Shown here piece by piece: positions 1-11,672 of a DNA stretch of 64,000 nt. The notes below the pieces were generated by a model that saw only the letters and a program-made list of their open reading frames with translations, did no database searches and had not been told where the DNA came from. Origin of the DNA: Eukaryota sp. TZLM1-RC. Lineage: Eukaryota > Metamonada: BaSk clade. Position 1 is the first letter of the stretch, and each line of letters starts with the position of its first letter. The position numbers and the translations under genes were made by a program. Where the stretch lies: positions 868,001 through 932,000 of the forward strand of contig JAUPSS010000005.1 of NCBI GenBank assembly GCA_040285825.1, written 5' to 3'.

Positions 1-1917
1 TTTCAGAATTAACAAGCCTTTCATTTGAGGCATTACAAGGATCAACAGACATTACATCCAATAAAATGAAGCTTCCATCTAATCCAGGTAATATGACATC
101 ACCTCTATTATTCTTATGAAAATCATTTTCAGCATCAAACAGATTTGACAACAAAGGTTCCAAGAAGGATTCAATTCTATGAGATTTACACATACAATAT
201 AACTGGTCTCTTACAGCATCATGAACCTTGCTTCTAAAAGTAATAAAATGTTTACAATTTAACAAATGAGTAGTTGTAATTTCTCGAGAACATTTACAAA
301 TTAAATTATGAGGTAAATTATCAGGCCAGATAAAGGAACGAAATCTCATATTCAGAGTCCAAGCAGAATCGGATAAGAGAGTACCATAAACTTGTGGAAT
401 TGTTGTTACTAAGGCCGAGGAAGTACTGTCACGCATATCTTGTAAAAGATTTGCAAAAGCGGGATTCTTTTTCTTGGCCAAGCCAAGTCTAACATCAAAA
501 TCCAAGCTTTCAAAAATCTTTGACAATTTTTGTTGAAGCTTTTTACAGCAAAACTGTAAATTAAATAGAGATCGGTTTGGAATTTCTTGAATTGATTGAG
601 GAAAACATTTGGTCCAAATTTGTGGCGGTAATTTTTCAAGTTCACAAGATAACTCATACAAATAGGGACTACAATTGGGGACTAACAGATGAGAATCATC
701 AGGAAATCTACGAGAAAATTCATAAATAAAATTTTTGCCACCACCCAAGAATGCTGATTGACACAAAATTGAAGATTTAGTAAAACCAATACCACCCAAA
801 TTTGCTGAAGAAAATAAATGGCTTTTTAACATTCCTGGTTCTACATCCAATAAATCAGCAAAAAATTCTGTTCTCAATGAATTAAAAGAACGACAAAAAT
901 CTAATGCTATGGAAGGAGCACAAGATCTCAAAATGTGGGTTATTCTCCCAGTGTAGCAAATTTTAAGCATGAAAAATTTAATATGCTTTTCTATATCTAA
1001 AGAAGAAATTGAATCAAGTTCAATTTTCATTTTTTCCAAAATAACTTGCAATTCATTCTGAATTTGAGGCACATTTCCTAACCAACAACCAAGGAACTTA
1101 AAAGCATCACTACAATAATTAGTAAAAGGGACAATAGAATCGTTTATCACGAGGTCTTGAGCAGAAGAGCCAATCAGAAGGCATTTGCTGGCATTAAGAT
1201 GAAGCCCAATATTTTCATATGAATCGGCAATTTCTTGAGCAACCAATTCTAGTAAATCAAATGAACCAATCAAGGATATATCATCCATATAAGCAACTAT
1301 TTTTATAGAAGGGTATTTTTGCTTAATGATATTTAAAGTTTTGTGAATAGCTAAACAAAACAATAATGGGCCTAAAGGATCTCCCTGCTTCACTCCAGAA
1401 GATGATTTAAGACCAAATGAATTAAAAATTAAATCTGATTCTTTCCCATAAAAATGGTAGAAAAAACTCGATAGCTCAGGAAAATCAGATTTAATAACTT
1501 CAAAAATTGCTTCTCGCTTTACAGAATTAAAAGCATTTTTGAAGTCGATATTAAAAATAAAATTATTTTCCTCTGCATTAAAAAAGGTATCAGAGGCAAT
1601 AGCAGCAACAGAAGCACCATCAATTGTTTTGATTCCAAATTGATGAGGATTCAAAAATTTAGAAGCTTTGTCTTTGACACGATCGAAGACAATTGATGCT
1701 AGCAAACGAGAAAGAGATTCACCAACAGCAATTGGGCGTATTCCATCAGGTTTGATTCCGTTTCCAGGCTTTACTAAAGCAATCAGACGTGCTGCGAGTA
1801 ATTCAAATGGAGGATTAATTTTCAAAACAATCAATTGTTGAAAATAGTGGGCTAGATCATCAGCAATTTCGGGAGCACTGGAACACGCTATTTTTAACAG
1901 ATCAAATGAAATTCCAG
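1..1917 (-). mobile_element. RLE-A copy A1: non-LTR retrotransposon fragment, open frame running off the left edge
   Basis: Reading leftward from about 1,917, one frame stays open to the window edge (about 638 codons), coding for reverse transcriptase and the region after it. Visible are FGIKT (about 1,640), an LDFKNAF-like block (about 1,540; here IDFKNAF), GVKQGDPLGP (about 1,390), YMDD (1,280-1,291), a C-x-C...H-x4-C knuckle (about 240-300) and the start of the endonuclease (RGD near 105). The family also encodes N-terminal zinc knuckles, seen in copy A8 but missing here. The 5' end is cut at 1,917, where it abuts the 3' part of copy A2; the 3' end lies outside the window. Unlike A2 it has no visible frameshift. 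As a 5'-truncated copy it is not autonomous. Confidence 0.88.
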
Positions 1918-3815
1918 ATGGGCCCCTTAAAAATAGAGGACACAATTCTATTTTGCCAAAACAATCTGTTGAAATTTCTGCCAGTTCTTCTCTTTACAAT
2001 CATTTCAAAATCATCCAAAAAACGTAAAGCAGTTGGTGCAAGTGAACCAAAAAGGGAAAATACAAATGGATACAAATTGTATTTTGCATGCTGTAGACTG
2101 GCCAATTTGGACAAAGGTTCATTGTATTTTTTGAATTTAAAATTTTCAGCATTTGAAAGGGGATTATGAATTTCAGAATTAACAAGCCTTTCATTTGAGG
2201 CATTACAAGGATCAACAGACATTACATCCAATAAAATGAAGCTTCCATCTAATCCAGGTAATATGACATCACCTCTATTATTCTTATGAAAATCATTTTC
2301 AGCATCAAACAGATTTGACAACAAAGGTTCCAAGAAGGATTCAATTCTATGAGATTTACACATACAATATAACTGGTCTCTTACAGCATCATGAACCTTG
2401 CTTCTAAAAGTAATAAAATGTTTACAATTTAACAAATGAGTAGTTGTAATTTCTCGAGAACATTTACAAATTAAATTATGAGGTAAATTATCAGGCCAGA
2501 TAAAGGAACGAAATCTCATATTCAGAGTCCAAGCAGAATCGGATAAGAGAGTACCATAAACTTGTGGAATTGTTGTTACTAAGGCAGAAGAAGTACTGTC
2601 ACACATATCTTGTAAAAAGATTTGCAAAAGCGGGATTCTTTTTCTTGGCCAAGCCAAGTCTAACATCAAAATCCAAGCTTTCAAAAATCTTTGACAATTT
2701 TTGTTGAAGCTTTTTACAGCAAAACTGTAAATTAAATAGAGATCGGTTTGGAATTTCTTGAATTGATTGAGGAAAACATTTGGTCCAAATTTGTGGCGGT
2801 AATTTTTCAAGTTCACAAGATAACTCATACAAATAGGGACTACAATTGGGGACTAACAGATGAGAATCATCAGGAAATCTACGAGAAAATTCATAAATAA
2901 AATTTTTGCCACCACCCAAGAATGCTGATTGACACAAAATTGAAGATTTAGTAAAACCAATACCACCCAAATTTGCTGAAGAAAATAAATGGCTTTTCAA
3001 CATTCCTGGTTCTACATCCAATAAATCAGCAAAAAAATTCTGTTCTCAATGAATTAAAAGAACGACAAAAGTCTAATGCTATGGAAGGAGCACAAGATCT
3101 CAAAATGTGGGTTATTCTCCCAGTGTAGCAAATTTTAAGCATGAAAAATTTAATATGCTTTTCTATATCTAAAGAAGAAATTGAATCAAGTTCAATTTTC
3201 ATTTTTTCCAAAATAACTTGCAATTCATTCTGAATTTGAGGCACATTTCCTAACCAACAACCAAGGAACTTAAAAGCATCACTACTATAATTAGTAAAAG
3301 GGACAATAGAATCGTTTATCACGAGGTCTTGAGCAGAAGAGCCAATCAGAAGGCATTTGCTGGCATTAAGATGAAGCCCAATATTTTCATATGAATCGGC
3401 AATTTCTTGAGCAACCAATTCTAGTAAATCAAATGAACCAATCAAGGATATATCATCCATATAAGCAACTATTTTTATAGAAGGGTATTTTTGCTTAATG
3501 ATATTTAAAGTTTTGTGAATAGCTAAACAAAACAATAATGGGCCTAAAGGATCTCCCTGCTTCACTCCAGAAGATGATTTAAGACCAAATGAATTAAAAA
3601 TTAAATCTGATTCTTTCCCATAAAAATGGTAGAAAAAACTCGATAGCTCAGGAAAATCAGATTTAATAACTTCAAAAATTACTTCTCGCTTTACAGAATT
3701 AAAAGCATTTTTAAAGTCGAGATTAAAAATAAAATTATTTTCCTCTGCATTAAAAAAGGTATCAGAGGCAATAGCAGCAACAGAAGCACCATCAATTGTT
3801 TTGATTCCAAATTGA
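1917..3815 (-). mobile_element. RLE-A copy A2: frameshifted non-LTR retrotransposon fragment
   Basis: Positions 2,171-3,813 repeat 1-1,640 in the same orientation with an offset of 2,170 and near identity. Reverse transcriptase motifs lie at 3,030-3,815. Single-base insertions relative to A1 shift the frame near 3,025 (an A run) and near 2,620. The left end is inside the family's 3' coding end (1,917) and the right end stops at the FGIKT codons (3,815), so both ends are truncated. To the right it abuts a plus-strand RLE-E fragment. Pseudogene. Confidence 0.87.
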
Positions 3816-3825
3816 TAACAACATT

Positions 3826-4893
3826 TTGATTTCATCAAGTGGCGTAAAGCAAGGAGATCCGTTAGGACCTCTTTTGTTTTGTTTGGCCATTCATCCTATT
3901 CTACTGCAAATTCAAGAGATGTTTCCTTCACTAAAAATGATTGCATATATGGATGATGTTGTGCTTATTGGTGAATTAAATATTGTGAAAAAAGCAACTG
4001 TATGTTTTAAAGAATTATTTACCAAAATTGGTCTCCGACTTAATTTACTTAAATGTGTTTTGTTATCGAATTCTCCAGTTTCCACAATAATTGATGATAT
4101 TGAAATTCAAGCCAAATTATATTCAATTGATGCTATTCGTCATTTGGGTTCGTTTTTAGGAAATAATGATGAAATTACCAAAAAAATTGTTTGAAAAGTT
4201 GAACTCAATTTCTGACAAAATTGACCGAATGATGAATTTAGATATAAAAAAACACATCAAATTTACCATTATAAGACTGTGTTTTAGTTCCAATTTTAAT
4301 CATATATTTCGATCTACAAATCCTCTCGTCACTAGACCTTTGGCTCAAAAGTTTAATGAGTTACGTGCAAAAGTTCTGTCTCAATTACTGGGATGTAAAA
4401 TGTTTCCAAATTCCAGATCATGCTTACCTTAGTCCACAATATGGTGGTTTAGGGTGGACGAAGGCTTCTATTCTTACCTCGTGTGCTTTTTGTTGGTGGA
4501 TGCAGAAATGCAATCTTTGAGTTCTCCGAAAGATTTGCAGATTGGGAAGATTTATTGATGACAACGCAAAGTTCCACTGTTTTTGCATTAAATGAAGAAA
4601 TTTCAAGAATTGATGTAGAAAAATGGGGTCGATGTTTTCCCCAATCATTCAATGGCAATATTCCAGAAAAAAATGTTTTAAATTTGAAGTATACTCTTCG
4701 AACATTACAGAAAAGATTGACTGGAATGTATGAAAAAGATCTTTATAATAATATTTGCAGCTCGGCTGTTTTAAATCAAGATCTTCACTCATTGTTATTG
4801 GAAAAGGGTGTTTGTGAAAACAAGGTGTCAGATTCTTCACTTTTTGTAACCATTGTACCACGAAGATTTGGATTGTGTGCTACTAATGAAGCA
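3826..4893 (+). mobile_element. RLE-E copy E1, 5' part: reverse transcriptase fragment, interrupted by RLE-A copy A3
   Basis: This is a diverged relative of RLE-A. It opens with SSSGVKQGDPLGPLLFC, has YMDD (about 3,948) and a DIKKHIKF block (about 4,240), and continues through a GG-x-RNAIFEF block (about 4,500) to NEA at 4,893. The frame shifts near 4,190 and between 4,430 and 4,480. The continuation of the same element resumes at 6,649 after an inserted RLE-A copy. The 5' end is truncated at the junction with A2 (3,815-3,826). Pseudogene. Confidence 0.85.
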
Positions 4894-6648
4894 TTATTGT
4901 TTTGTTTGGCTATTCACAAAACTTTAAATATCATTAAGCAAAAATACCCTTCTATAAAAATAGTTGCTTATATGGATGATATATCCTTGATTGGTTCATT
5001 TGATTTACTAGAATTGGTTGCTCAAGAAATTGCCGATTCATATGAAAATATTGGGCTTCATCTTAATGCCAGCAAATGCCTTCTGATTGGCTCTTCTGCT
5101 CAAGACCTCGTGATAAACGATTCTATTGTCCCTTTTACTAATTATAGTAGTGATGCTTTTAAGTTCCTTGGTTGTTGGTTAGGAAATGTGCCTCAAATTC
5201 AAAATGAATTGCAAGTTATTATGGAAAAAATGAAAATTGAACTTGATTCAATTTCTTCTTTAGATATAGAAAAGCATATTAAATTTTTCATGCTTAAAAT
5301 TTGCTACACTGGGAAAATAACCCACATTTTGAGATCTTGTGCTCCTTCCATAGCATTAGATTTTTGTCGTTCTTTTAATTCATTGAGAACTGAATTTTTT
5401 GCTGATTTATTGGATGTAGAACCAGAAATGTTGAAAAGCCATTTATTTTCTTCAGTAAATTTGGGGGGTATTGGATTTACTAAATCTTCAATTTTGTGTC
5501 AATCAGCATTCTTGGGTGGTGGCAAAATTTTATTTATGAATTTTCTCGTAGATTTCCTGATGATTCTCATCTGTTAGTCCCCAATTGTAGTCCCTATTTG
5601 TATGAGTTATCTTGTGAACTTGAAAAATTACCGCCACAAATTTGGACCAAATGTTTTCCTCAATCAATTCAAGAAATTCCAAACCGATCTCTATTTAATT
5701 TACAGTTTTGCTGTAAAAAGCTTCAACAAAAATTGTCAAAGATTTTTGAAAGCTTGGATTTTGATGTTAGACTTGGCTTGGCCAAGAAAAAGAATCCCGC
5801 TTTTGCAAATCTTTTACAAGATATGTGTGACAGTACTTCTTCTGCCTTAGTAACAACAATTCCACAAGTTTATGGTACTCTCTTATCCGATTCTGCTTGG
5901 ACTCTGAATATGAGATTTCGTTCCTTTATCTGGCCTGATAATTTACCTCATAATTTAATTTGTAAATGTTCTCGAGAAATTACAACTACTCATTTGTTAA
6001 ATTGTAAACATTTTATTACTTTTAGAAGCAAGGTTCATGATGCTGTAAGAGACCAGTTATATTGTATGTGTAAATCTCATAGAATTGAATCCTTCTTGGA
6101 ACCTTTGTTGTCAAATCTGTTTGATGCTGAAAATGATTTTCATAAGAATAATAGAGGTGATGTCATATTACCTGGATTAGATGGAAGCTTCATTTTATTG
6201 GATGTAATGTCTGTTGATCCTTGTAATGCCTCAAATGAAAGGCTTGTTAATTCTGAAATTCATAATCCCCTTTCAAATGCTGAAAATTTTAAATTCAAAA
6301 ATACAATGAACCTTTGTCCAAATTGGCCAGTCTACAGCATGCAAAATACAATTTGTATCCATTTGTATTTTCCTTTTTGGTTCACTTGCACCAACTGCTT
6401 TACGTTTTTTGGATGATTTTGAAATGATTGTAAAGAGAAGAACTGGCAGAAATTTCAACAGATTGTTTTGGCAAAATAGAATTGTGTTTTCTATTTTTAA
6501 GGGGATGTTGAAGATGGTTTCTGATGCTTTGCTTTCTCTTGGATCTCACTATGAGAGAGTTGCATCTAGTGTTTTTGTTTTGGGAGAGATGGATTTTTTA
6601 GATGTTGATTTATAGGTTTAGAATAAAATTAAATTTAAAAAAAAAAAA
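4894..6648 (+). mobile_element. RLE-A copy A3: 5'-truncated insertion inside E1, with a 12-bp TSD
   Basis: RLE-A sequence starts in the middle of the reverse transcriptase (LLFCLAIHK, just before YMDD) and runs to the family's stop codon (TAG, about 6,614) and an A-rich 3' tail ending in about 13 A. The flanking 12-mer ACTAATGAAGCA occurs at 4,882-4,893 and again at 6,649-6,660, immediately after the A tail. This is the signature of target-primed insertion. Reading-frame breaks (near 5,520 and 6,300) make it a pseudogene. The endonuclease motif RGD...D is at about 6,155. Confidence 0.9.
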
Positions 6649-7414
6649 ACTAATGAAGCATTTGTAACAAAAATGAGATTATATTTGAACATCCCCATTA
6701 ACCAATTATTATCAAAAGAAAAATGTATTTGTTCGAATTCACCTCAACTCACTTTGCGCCATGCTCTAAATTGCTCTAAATTGATAACTTATCGTTCTTC
6801 ATTACATGATGCTGTTAGAGACACTGTTTTCAATATGGCACAAACTGCAAGGATATCGTGTATCAAAGAGCCCCTGCTGAAAGAAACACTTTCTCTGAAT
6901 AATTTTGGTTCTGATGATAGAGGTGATGTATACTGTGATTGGATTGATAATTCTGAAGCTATTGTTGACTTTGTCTCATGTAATGTTGCAAACGATACTT
7001 TGGTTCACAGAAGAAAACTTAATCCTGTGGCTGCTCTGGATTTTAAAGCAAAAGAAAAACATAGAAAATATGATAAAGAAATTGAAGATGCAAATATCGA
7101 TAGAAATACACAGCTGGTTTTTATTGCTTTCCCATTTTCGATAAATGGAAGATTATCAGTTGAAGCAGAAACTTTTTTGGATGACTTCCAAAAAATGGTG
7201 AAAGAAAAAACAATGAAAAGATTTGATATTTTTTTATGGCGTTCACGGATTCAATTTGCCATTATTAATAGATTACCGCGGTTTTTCAATCGAATTAGAG
7301 AAGCTTTAGCTAGACAGCAAGCAAATCAAGATTTTGTAGAGGAAATCTTGGTTTAATGATAGTCGTCCCATTAGTTATGATTTAATTTAATCAAGTGTGC
7401 AAATTCAATAAATT
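6649..7414 (+). mobile_element. RLE-E copy E1, 3' part: knuckle and endonuclease domain
   Basis: E1 resumes after the A3 insertion. From the first Met (6,673) it encodes 227 residues to TAA at 7,354: CICSN...HALNCSK knuckle, LHDAVRD block, then RGDVYCDW...DFVS, which fits the restriction-like endonuclease R-x-D ... D pattern. The 3' untranslated end reads ...CAATAAATTA, the same terminus as copies E3 and E4. It then abuts RLE-A copy A4. Confidence 0.86.
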
Positions 7415-7420
7415 AAATAT

Positions 7421-8282
7421 CAATCAATTCAAGAAATTCCAAACCGATCTCTATTTAATTTACAGTTTTGCTGTAAAAAGCTTCAACAAAAATTGTCAAA
7501 GATTTTTGAAAGCTTGGATTTTGATGTTAGACTTGGCTTGGCCAAGAAAAAGAATCCCGCTTTTGCAAATCTTTTACAAGATATGTGTGACAGTACTTCT
7601 TCTGCCTTAGTAACAACAATTCCACAAGTTTATGGTACTCTCTTATCCGATTCTGCTTGGACTCTGAATATGAGATTTCGTTCCTTTATCTGGCCTGATA
7701 ATTTACCTCATAATTTAATTTGTAAATGTTCTCGAGAAATTACAACTACTCATTTGTTAAATTGTAAACATTTTATTACTTTTAGAAGCAAGGTTCATGA
7801 TGCTGTAAGAGACCAGTTATATTGTATGTGTAAATCTCATAGAATTGAATCCTTCTTGGAACCTCTGTTGTCAAATCTGTATGATGCTGAAAATGATTTT
7901 CATAAGAATAATAGAGGTGATGTCATATTACCTGGATTAGATGGAAGCTTCATTGTATTGGATGTAATGTCTGTTGATCCTTGTAATGCCTCAAATGAAA
8001 GGCTTGTTAATTCTGAAATTCATAATCCCCTTTCAAATGCTGAAAATTTTAAATTCAAAAAATACAATGAACCTTTGGCCAAATTGGCCAGTCTACAGCA
8101 TGCAAAATACAATTTGTATCCATTTGTATTTTCCCTTTTTGGTTCACTAGCACCAACTGCTTTACGTTTTTTGGATGATTTTGAAATGATTGTAAAGAGA
8201 AGAACTAGCAGAAATTTCAACAGATTGTTTTGGCAAAATAGAATTGTTTTTTCTTTTTTTTAAGGGGATGTTGAAGATGGTT
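7421..8282 (+). mobile_element. RLE-A copy A4: internal fragment
   Basis: RLE-A from the segment just after the reverse transcriptase (QFKKF codons out of frame, then SKIFESLDFDVRLGLAK in frame) through the knuckle and endonuclease (RGDVILPG...LDVMS) to just short of the 3' end. Both ends are cut, so it was not placed here by one simple insertion. It is mirrored by A6 (11,673-12,535) as part of the large inverted repeat. A homopolymer difference near 8,258 ends the frame early. Confidence 0.85.
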
Positions 8283-8588
8283 TCTTTTGTCTGGAATTTC
8301 TTGAATAAATATGGGGAAACATGATTGCCATAAGTCGGGAGATAAACTGGATATTTCTTCTCTTAAGTTATCCAGGAATATGCTATTTGTATTTTCAAGA
8401 AGATTTTCGCCAAAAGGATATCTTCTAGAGAATTCAAATACAAAATTTTTTCCACCACCAATAAATGCAGCTTTGGTCAAATATTTTGATGAATTGAATC
8501 CAACACCGCCAAGTTGAACATCAGAAAAATATGATTTTTCAAAATTGATGGATCAACAGACATTAAATAAGCCAAAATTTTTTTTTTA
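8283..8588 (-). mobile_element. RLE-L fragment (left copy)
   Basis: A minus-strand piece of another RLE relative. Read right to left it gives MSVDPSILKNHIFSD, LGGVGF, FIGGGKNFVFEFSRR and LWQSCFPIFIQEIPD, matching the post-RT region of the other families (GGGKNF-x-FEF, CFP-x-x-IQEIP). Only about 300 bp survive. The same piece occurs inverted at 11,371-11,672. Confidence 0.75.
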
Positions 8589-8589
8589 A

Positions 8590-10630
8590 AAAAACTGGAA
8601 TATTTATTGAGATAAAAATAACCATCTAGAATTCAATATCCTCCAAACAAGCGTCACTATTACTGAACCTACTCACAGCATTACGTTCATATTCTACACC
8701 AATAGCTAAAAGTGCCTTTGAAATCATTGTTGGAATGGACTTGAAAATGCAAAAAACAATTCTATTTAACCAGAAAGTGGAGTTCATTGTTTTACCAGAC
8801 CTATTCAGTAACACTTTTTTAAAATTTTCCAAAAAGTGCAAGCCTGAAGGACCAATATTGCCAAAAAGAGAAATAGCAAACGGCACAAACTGATATTTCA
8901 CATGTTCCACTCTACCTAACTGTGCCAAAGGTTCATCATATTTTTTTATCTTCTTTTTTTCGGTGTTAGATAACGGCGAATCAGCGGAATACACTAAACG
9001 AGCAGCAGAACTTTTGCAAACATCAACTGAAACAACATCTACAACATTGAGAACACCATCGATCCCTGGAGCTACTAAATCTGTCCTTCTTTTACCAAAG
9101 GAATCATCAGTTTGATCTGAAGACAGCTTACGTACTAATGGCTCAATAAATACCTCTATATTGAAACTTTTGCACATAGCATATAATTGATCACGAACTG
9201 AGTCATGAACAATTGAGCGATAAGTTATGAAATACTTACAGTTTAAAATATGGGAAAGCGTAACAACACTCTTGCAGCGACAAATTAAATCATTTGGTAA
9301 AGAACAAGGCCATAGGAAACATCTCATTCTCATTGCAGTGGTCCATTGGTGATCATTAAGTAGAAGGCCATAAATGTTGGGAATTTGGGAGATTAGGCAA
9401 CTTGAGCAACTGTCTTTAAGATCAATCAAAAAGTTTGCAAAAACGGGATTTTTCTCTTAAGCCAAGCTAAGACGTACAATATAATCCAAGTTTTCTAAAA
9501 CTTTCAAGATTTTTTTCTGCAATTTTGCAAATGTCAGTGGTAAGGAGAGCAAGCTTCTTGGAGGAAGTTCCACAATATCAGAGGGGAAACGTTTTGTCCA
9601 AATATTGGGTGAAAGAGTTTCAATTTCCTGTTGCAAAGAAATAGGATAAGAGCTGCCACACTTTTCAATGAGATCAATTTTTTCAGGAAAACGATTCACA
9701 AATTCATATATAAAATTCTTTCCACCTCCAATAAAGACAGCTTTACAAAGGTAGCTTGATTTATGAAAATCAACACCACCAAAATTTGTACCACAAAACA
9801 TGTGGCTTCGTAACTGAGATGCATCAATTTCCAATAATTTTGCTAAGAAATTGGTTCTTTGTTCATTAAAAATTCGACAAAACTCCACAGAAATTGATGG
9901 TGATGTTGATCTCAAAATAAGAGTAAATTTTCCAGAATAACAGATTTTTAGGAAAAAGAATTTCAAATGTTTCTCAATATTTAAATTTTCTATTGATTAT
10001 AATATTCATTATAATATTCATTTCCAAAATGAGTCAACATAGTCGAAAGTTGGCCTTTGACTTCTTCAATATTTCCGAGATAACAACCCAAAAAACGAAA
10101 ACCGGACTGATCATAATTGATAAAGGGGACATTGACATCATTAATGAAAAAATCAATTGGTTCATGGCCAATAATCAAACATTTGGAGATATTCAACGAG
10201 AGACCAATATCTTCATAACGCTGTTGAACAAAAGTTGCTATTTGTTTGAGAATTGTAATAGGAGCAATTTCAGAAATGTCATCCAATATCTATTTCTGGG
10301 AATTTTTCTTTTAATTCGCACATTAATGGATGAATTGCCAGACAAAAGAAAAAAGGACCAAGTGGATCGCCTTGTTTAACACCTGGAGAAGAAAGCAGGT
10401 CAAAGTTTTCATAAACCAATGTTGATGATTTTCCATAAAATGAATAGAAAAAAGGCTCAACTTCAGGAAAATGCCTTTGCAGCAAATGCAAAATGGAAGA
10501 ACGAGATACAGAATTGAAAGCATTCTTAAAATTTAAATCGAAGATGTAATTGGAATCACTAGAATTAAAAAACACATCAGACGAAAGAGCAGCAGATGAA
10601 GCACCATCAATTGTCTTGATTCCAAATTGT
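8590..10630 (-). mobile_element. RLE-C copy C1: decayed non-LTR retrotransposon, 5'-truncated
   Basis: On the minus strand: reverse transcriptase (GVKQGDPLGPFFFC about 10,380; a D of MDD near 10,280), LGCYLGN, GGGKNFIYEF (about 9,715), a knuckle CRC...HILNCK (about 9,260) and the endonuclease RTDLVAPG...DVVSVD (about 9,080). The 3' end has an AATAAA-containing A-rich tail at 8,590-8,625. It carries in-frame stops, a short duplicated TA-rich stretch near 10,005-10,025 and frameshifts. The 5' end stops at the FGIKT codons. It is the inverted counterpart of C2. Confidence 0.85.
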
Positions 10631-10739
10631 CAGATCTACTGATGTATCAAACAGCTCAAATGAAAAACTGGCACAATCTTATAATTCACCTTTACGTAGA
10701 GCTGAAGAAGCGAAAATTATCAAGTTTTTTTTAATAATT
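10631..10739. other. Unassigned ~110-bp segment shared by the two RLE-C copies
   Basis: A ~110-bp stretch between the RLE-C 5' truncation and an RLE-A 3' tail. The same stretch occurs inverted at 26,963-27,064 between the same two partners. It matches no coding block of the families I can read here. It travelled with the inverted duplication. Confidence 0.6.
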
Positions 10740-11202
10740 TTAATTTTATTCAAAACCTATAAATCAACATCTAAAAAATCCATCTCTCCCAAAACAAAAA
10801 CACTAGATGCAACTCTTTCATAGTGAGATCCAAGAGAAAGCAAAGCATCAGAAACCATCTTCAACATCCCCTTAAAAATAGAAAACACAATTCTATTTTG
10901 CCAAAACAATCTGTTCAAATTTCTGCCAGTTCTTCTCTTTACAATCATTTCAAAATCATCCAAAAAACGTAAAGCAGTTGGTGCAAGTGAACCAAAAAGG
11001 GAAAATACAAATGGATACAAATTGTATTTTGCATGTTGTAGACTGGCCAATTTGGACAAAGGTTCATTGTATTTTTTGAATTTAAAATTTTCAGCATTTG
11101 AAAGGGGATTATGAATTTCAGAATTAACAAGCCTTTCATTTGAGGCATTACAAGGATCAACAGACATTACATCCAATAAAATGAAGCTTCCATCTAATCC
11201 AA
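10740..11202 (-). mobile_element. RLE-A copy A5: 3' end fragment
   Basis: Minus-strand RLE-A from LDVMSVDPC to the family stop codon (about 10,757), with an A-rich tail at 10,725-10,745. It is open over about 139 codons. The 5' side is cut at 11,202 and joined head to head to a plus-strand RLE-C tail. Confidence 0.85.
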
Positions 11203-11672
11203 TTCAAGTCCATTCCAACAATGATTTCAAAGGCACTTTTAGCTATTGGTGTAGAATATGAACGTAATGCTGTGAGTAGGTTCAGTAATAGTGACGCTTG
11301 TTTGGAGGATATTGAATTCTAGATGGTTATTTTTATCTCAATAAATATTCCAGTTTTTTTAAAAAAAAAATTTTGGCTTATTTAATGTCTGTTGATCCAT
11401 CAATTTTGAAAAATCATATTTTTTCTGATGTTCAACTTGGCGGTGTTGGATTCAATTCATCAAAATATTTGACCAAAGCTGCATTTATTGGTGGTGGAAA
11501 AAATTTTGTATTTGAATTCTCTAGAAGATATCCTTTTGGCGAAAATCTTCTTGAAAATACAAATAGCATATTCCTGGATAACTTAAGAGAAGAAATATCC
11601 AGTTTATCTCCCGACTTATGGCAATCATGTTTCCCCATATTTATTCAAGAAATTCCAGACAAAAGAAACCAT
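11203..11672 (+). mobile_element. RLE-C 3' tail followed by RLE-L fragment (right, mirrored copy)
   Basis: Positions 11,203-11,370 are the RLE-C 3' coding end (codons for a DACLEDIEF-like C-terminus) and A-rich tail. Positions 11,371-11,672 are the RLE-L piece. The arrangement is the reverse complement of 8,283-8,750, so it belongs to the right arm of the large inverted repeat. Confidence 0.8.

Larger units (their letters stand above)
5703..8750 (+). repeat. Left arm of a ~3.05-kb inverted repeat
   Basis: Positions 5,703-8,750 read as the reverse complement of 11,203-14,250 through four successive element junctions (A3/E1, E1/A4, A4/L, L/C tail). The differences I found are mostly homopolymer lengths plus isolated substitutions. 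The spacer is about 2.45 kb (C1 body plus A5). Confidence 0.85.

Noticed and set aside
1902-2828. A 308-codon ORF starting MSYLVNLKNYR, repeated at several places
   Set aside because: The first ~70 codons are an out-of-frame reading of RLE-A; a one-base shift then re-enters the true frame. It is not a gene.
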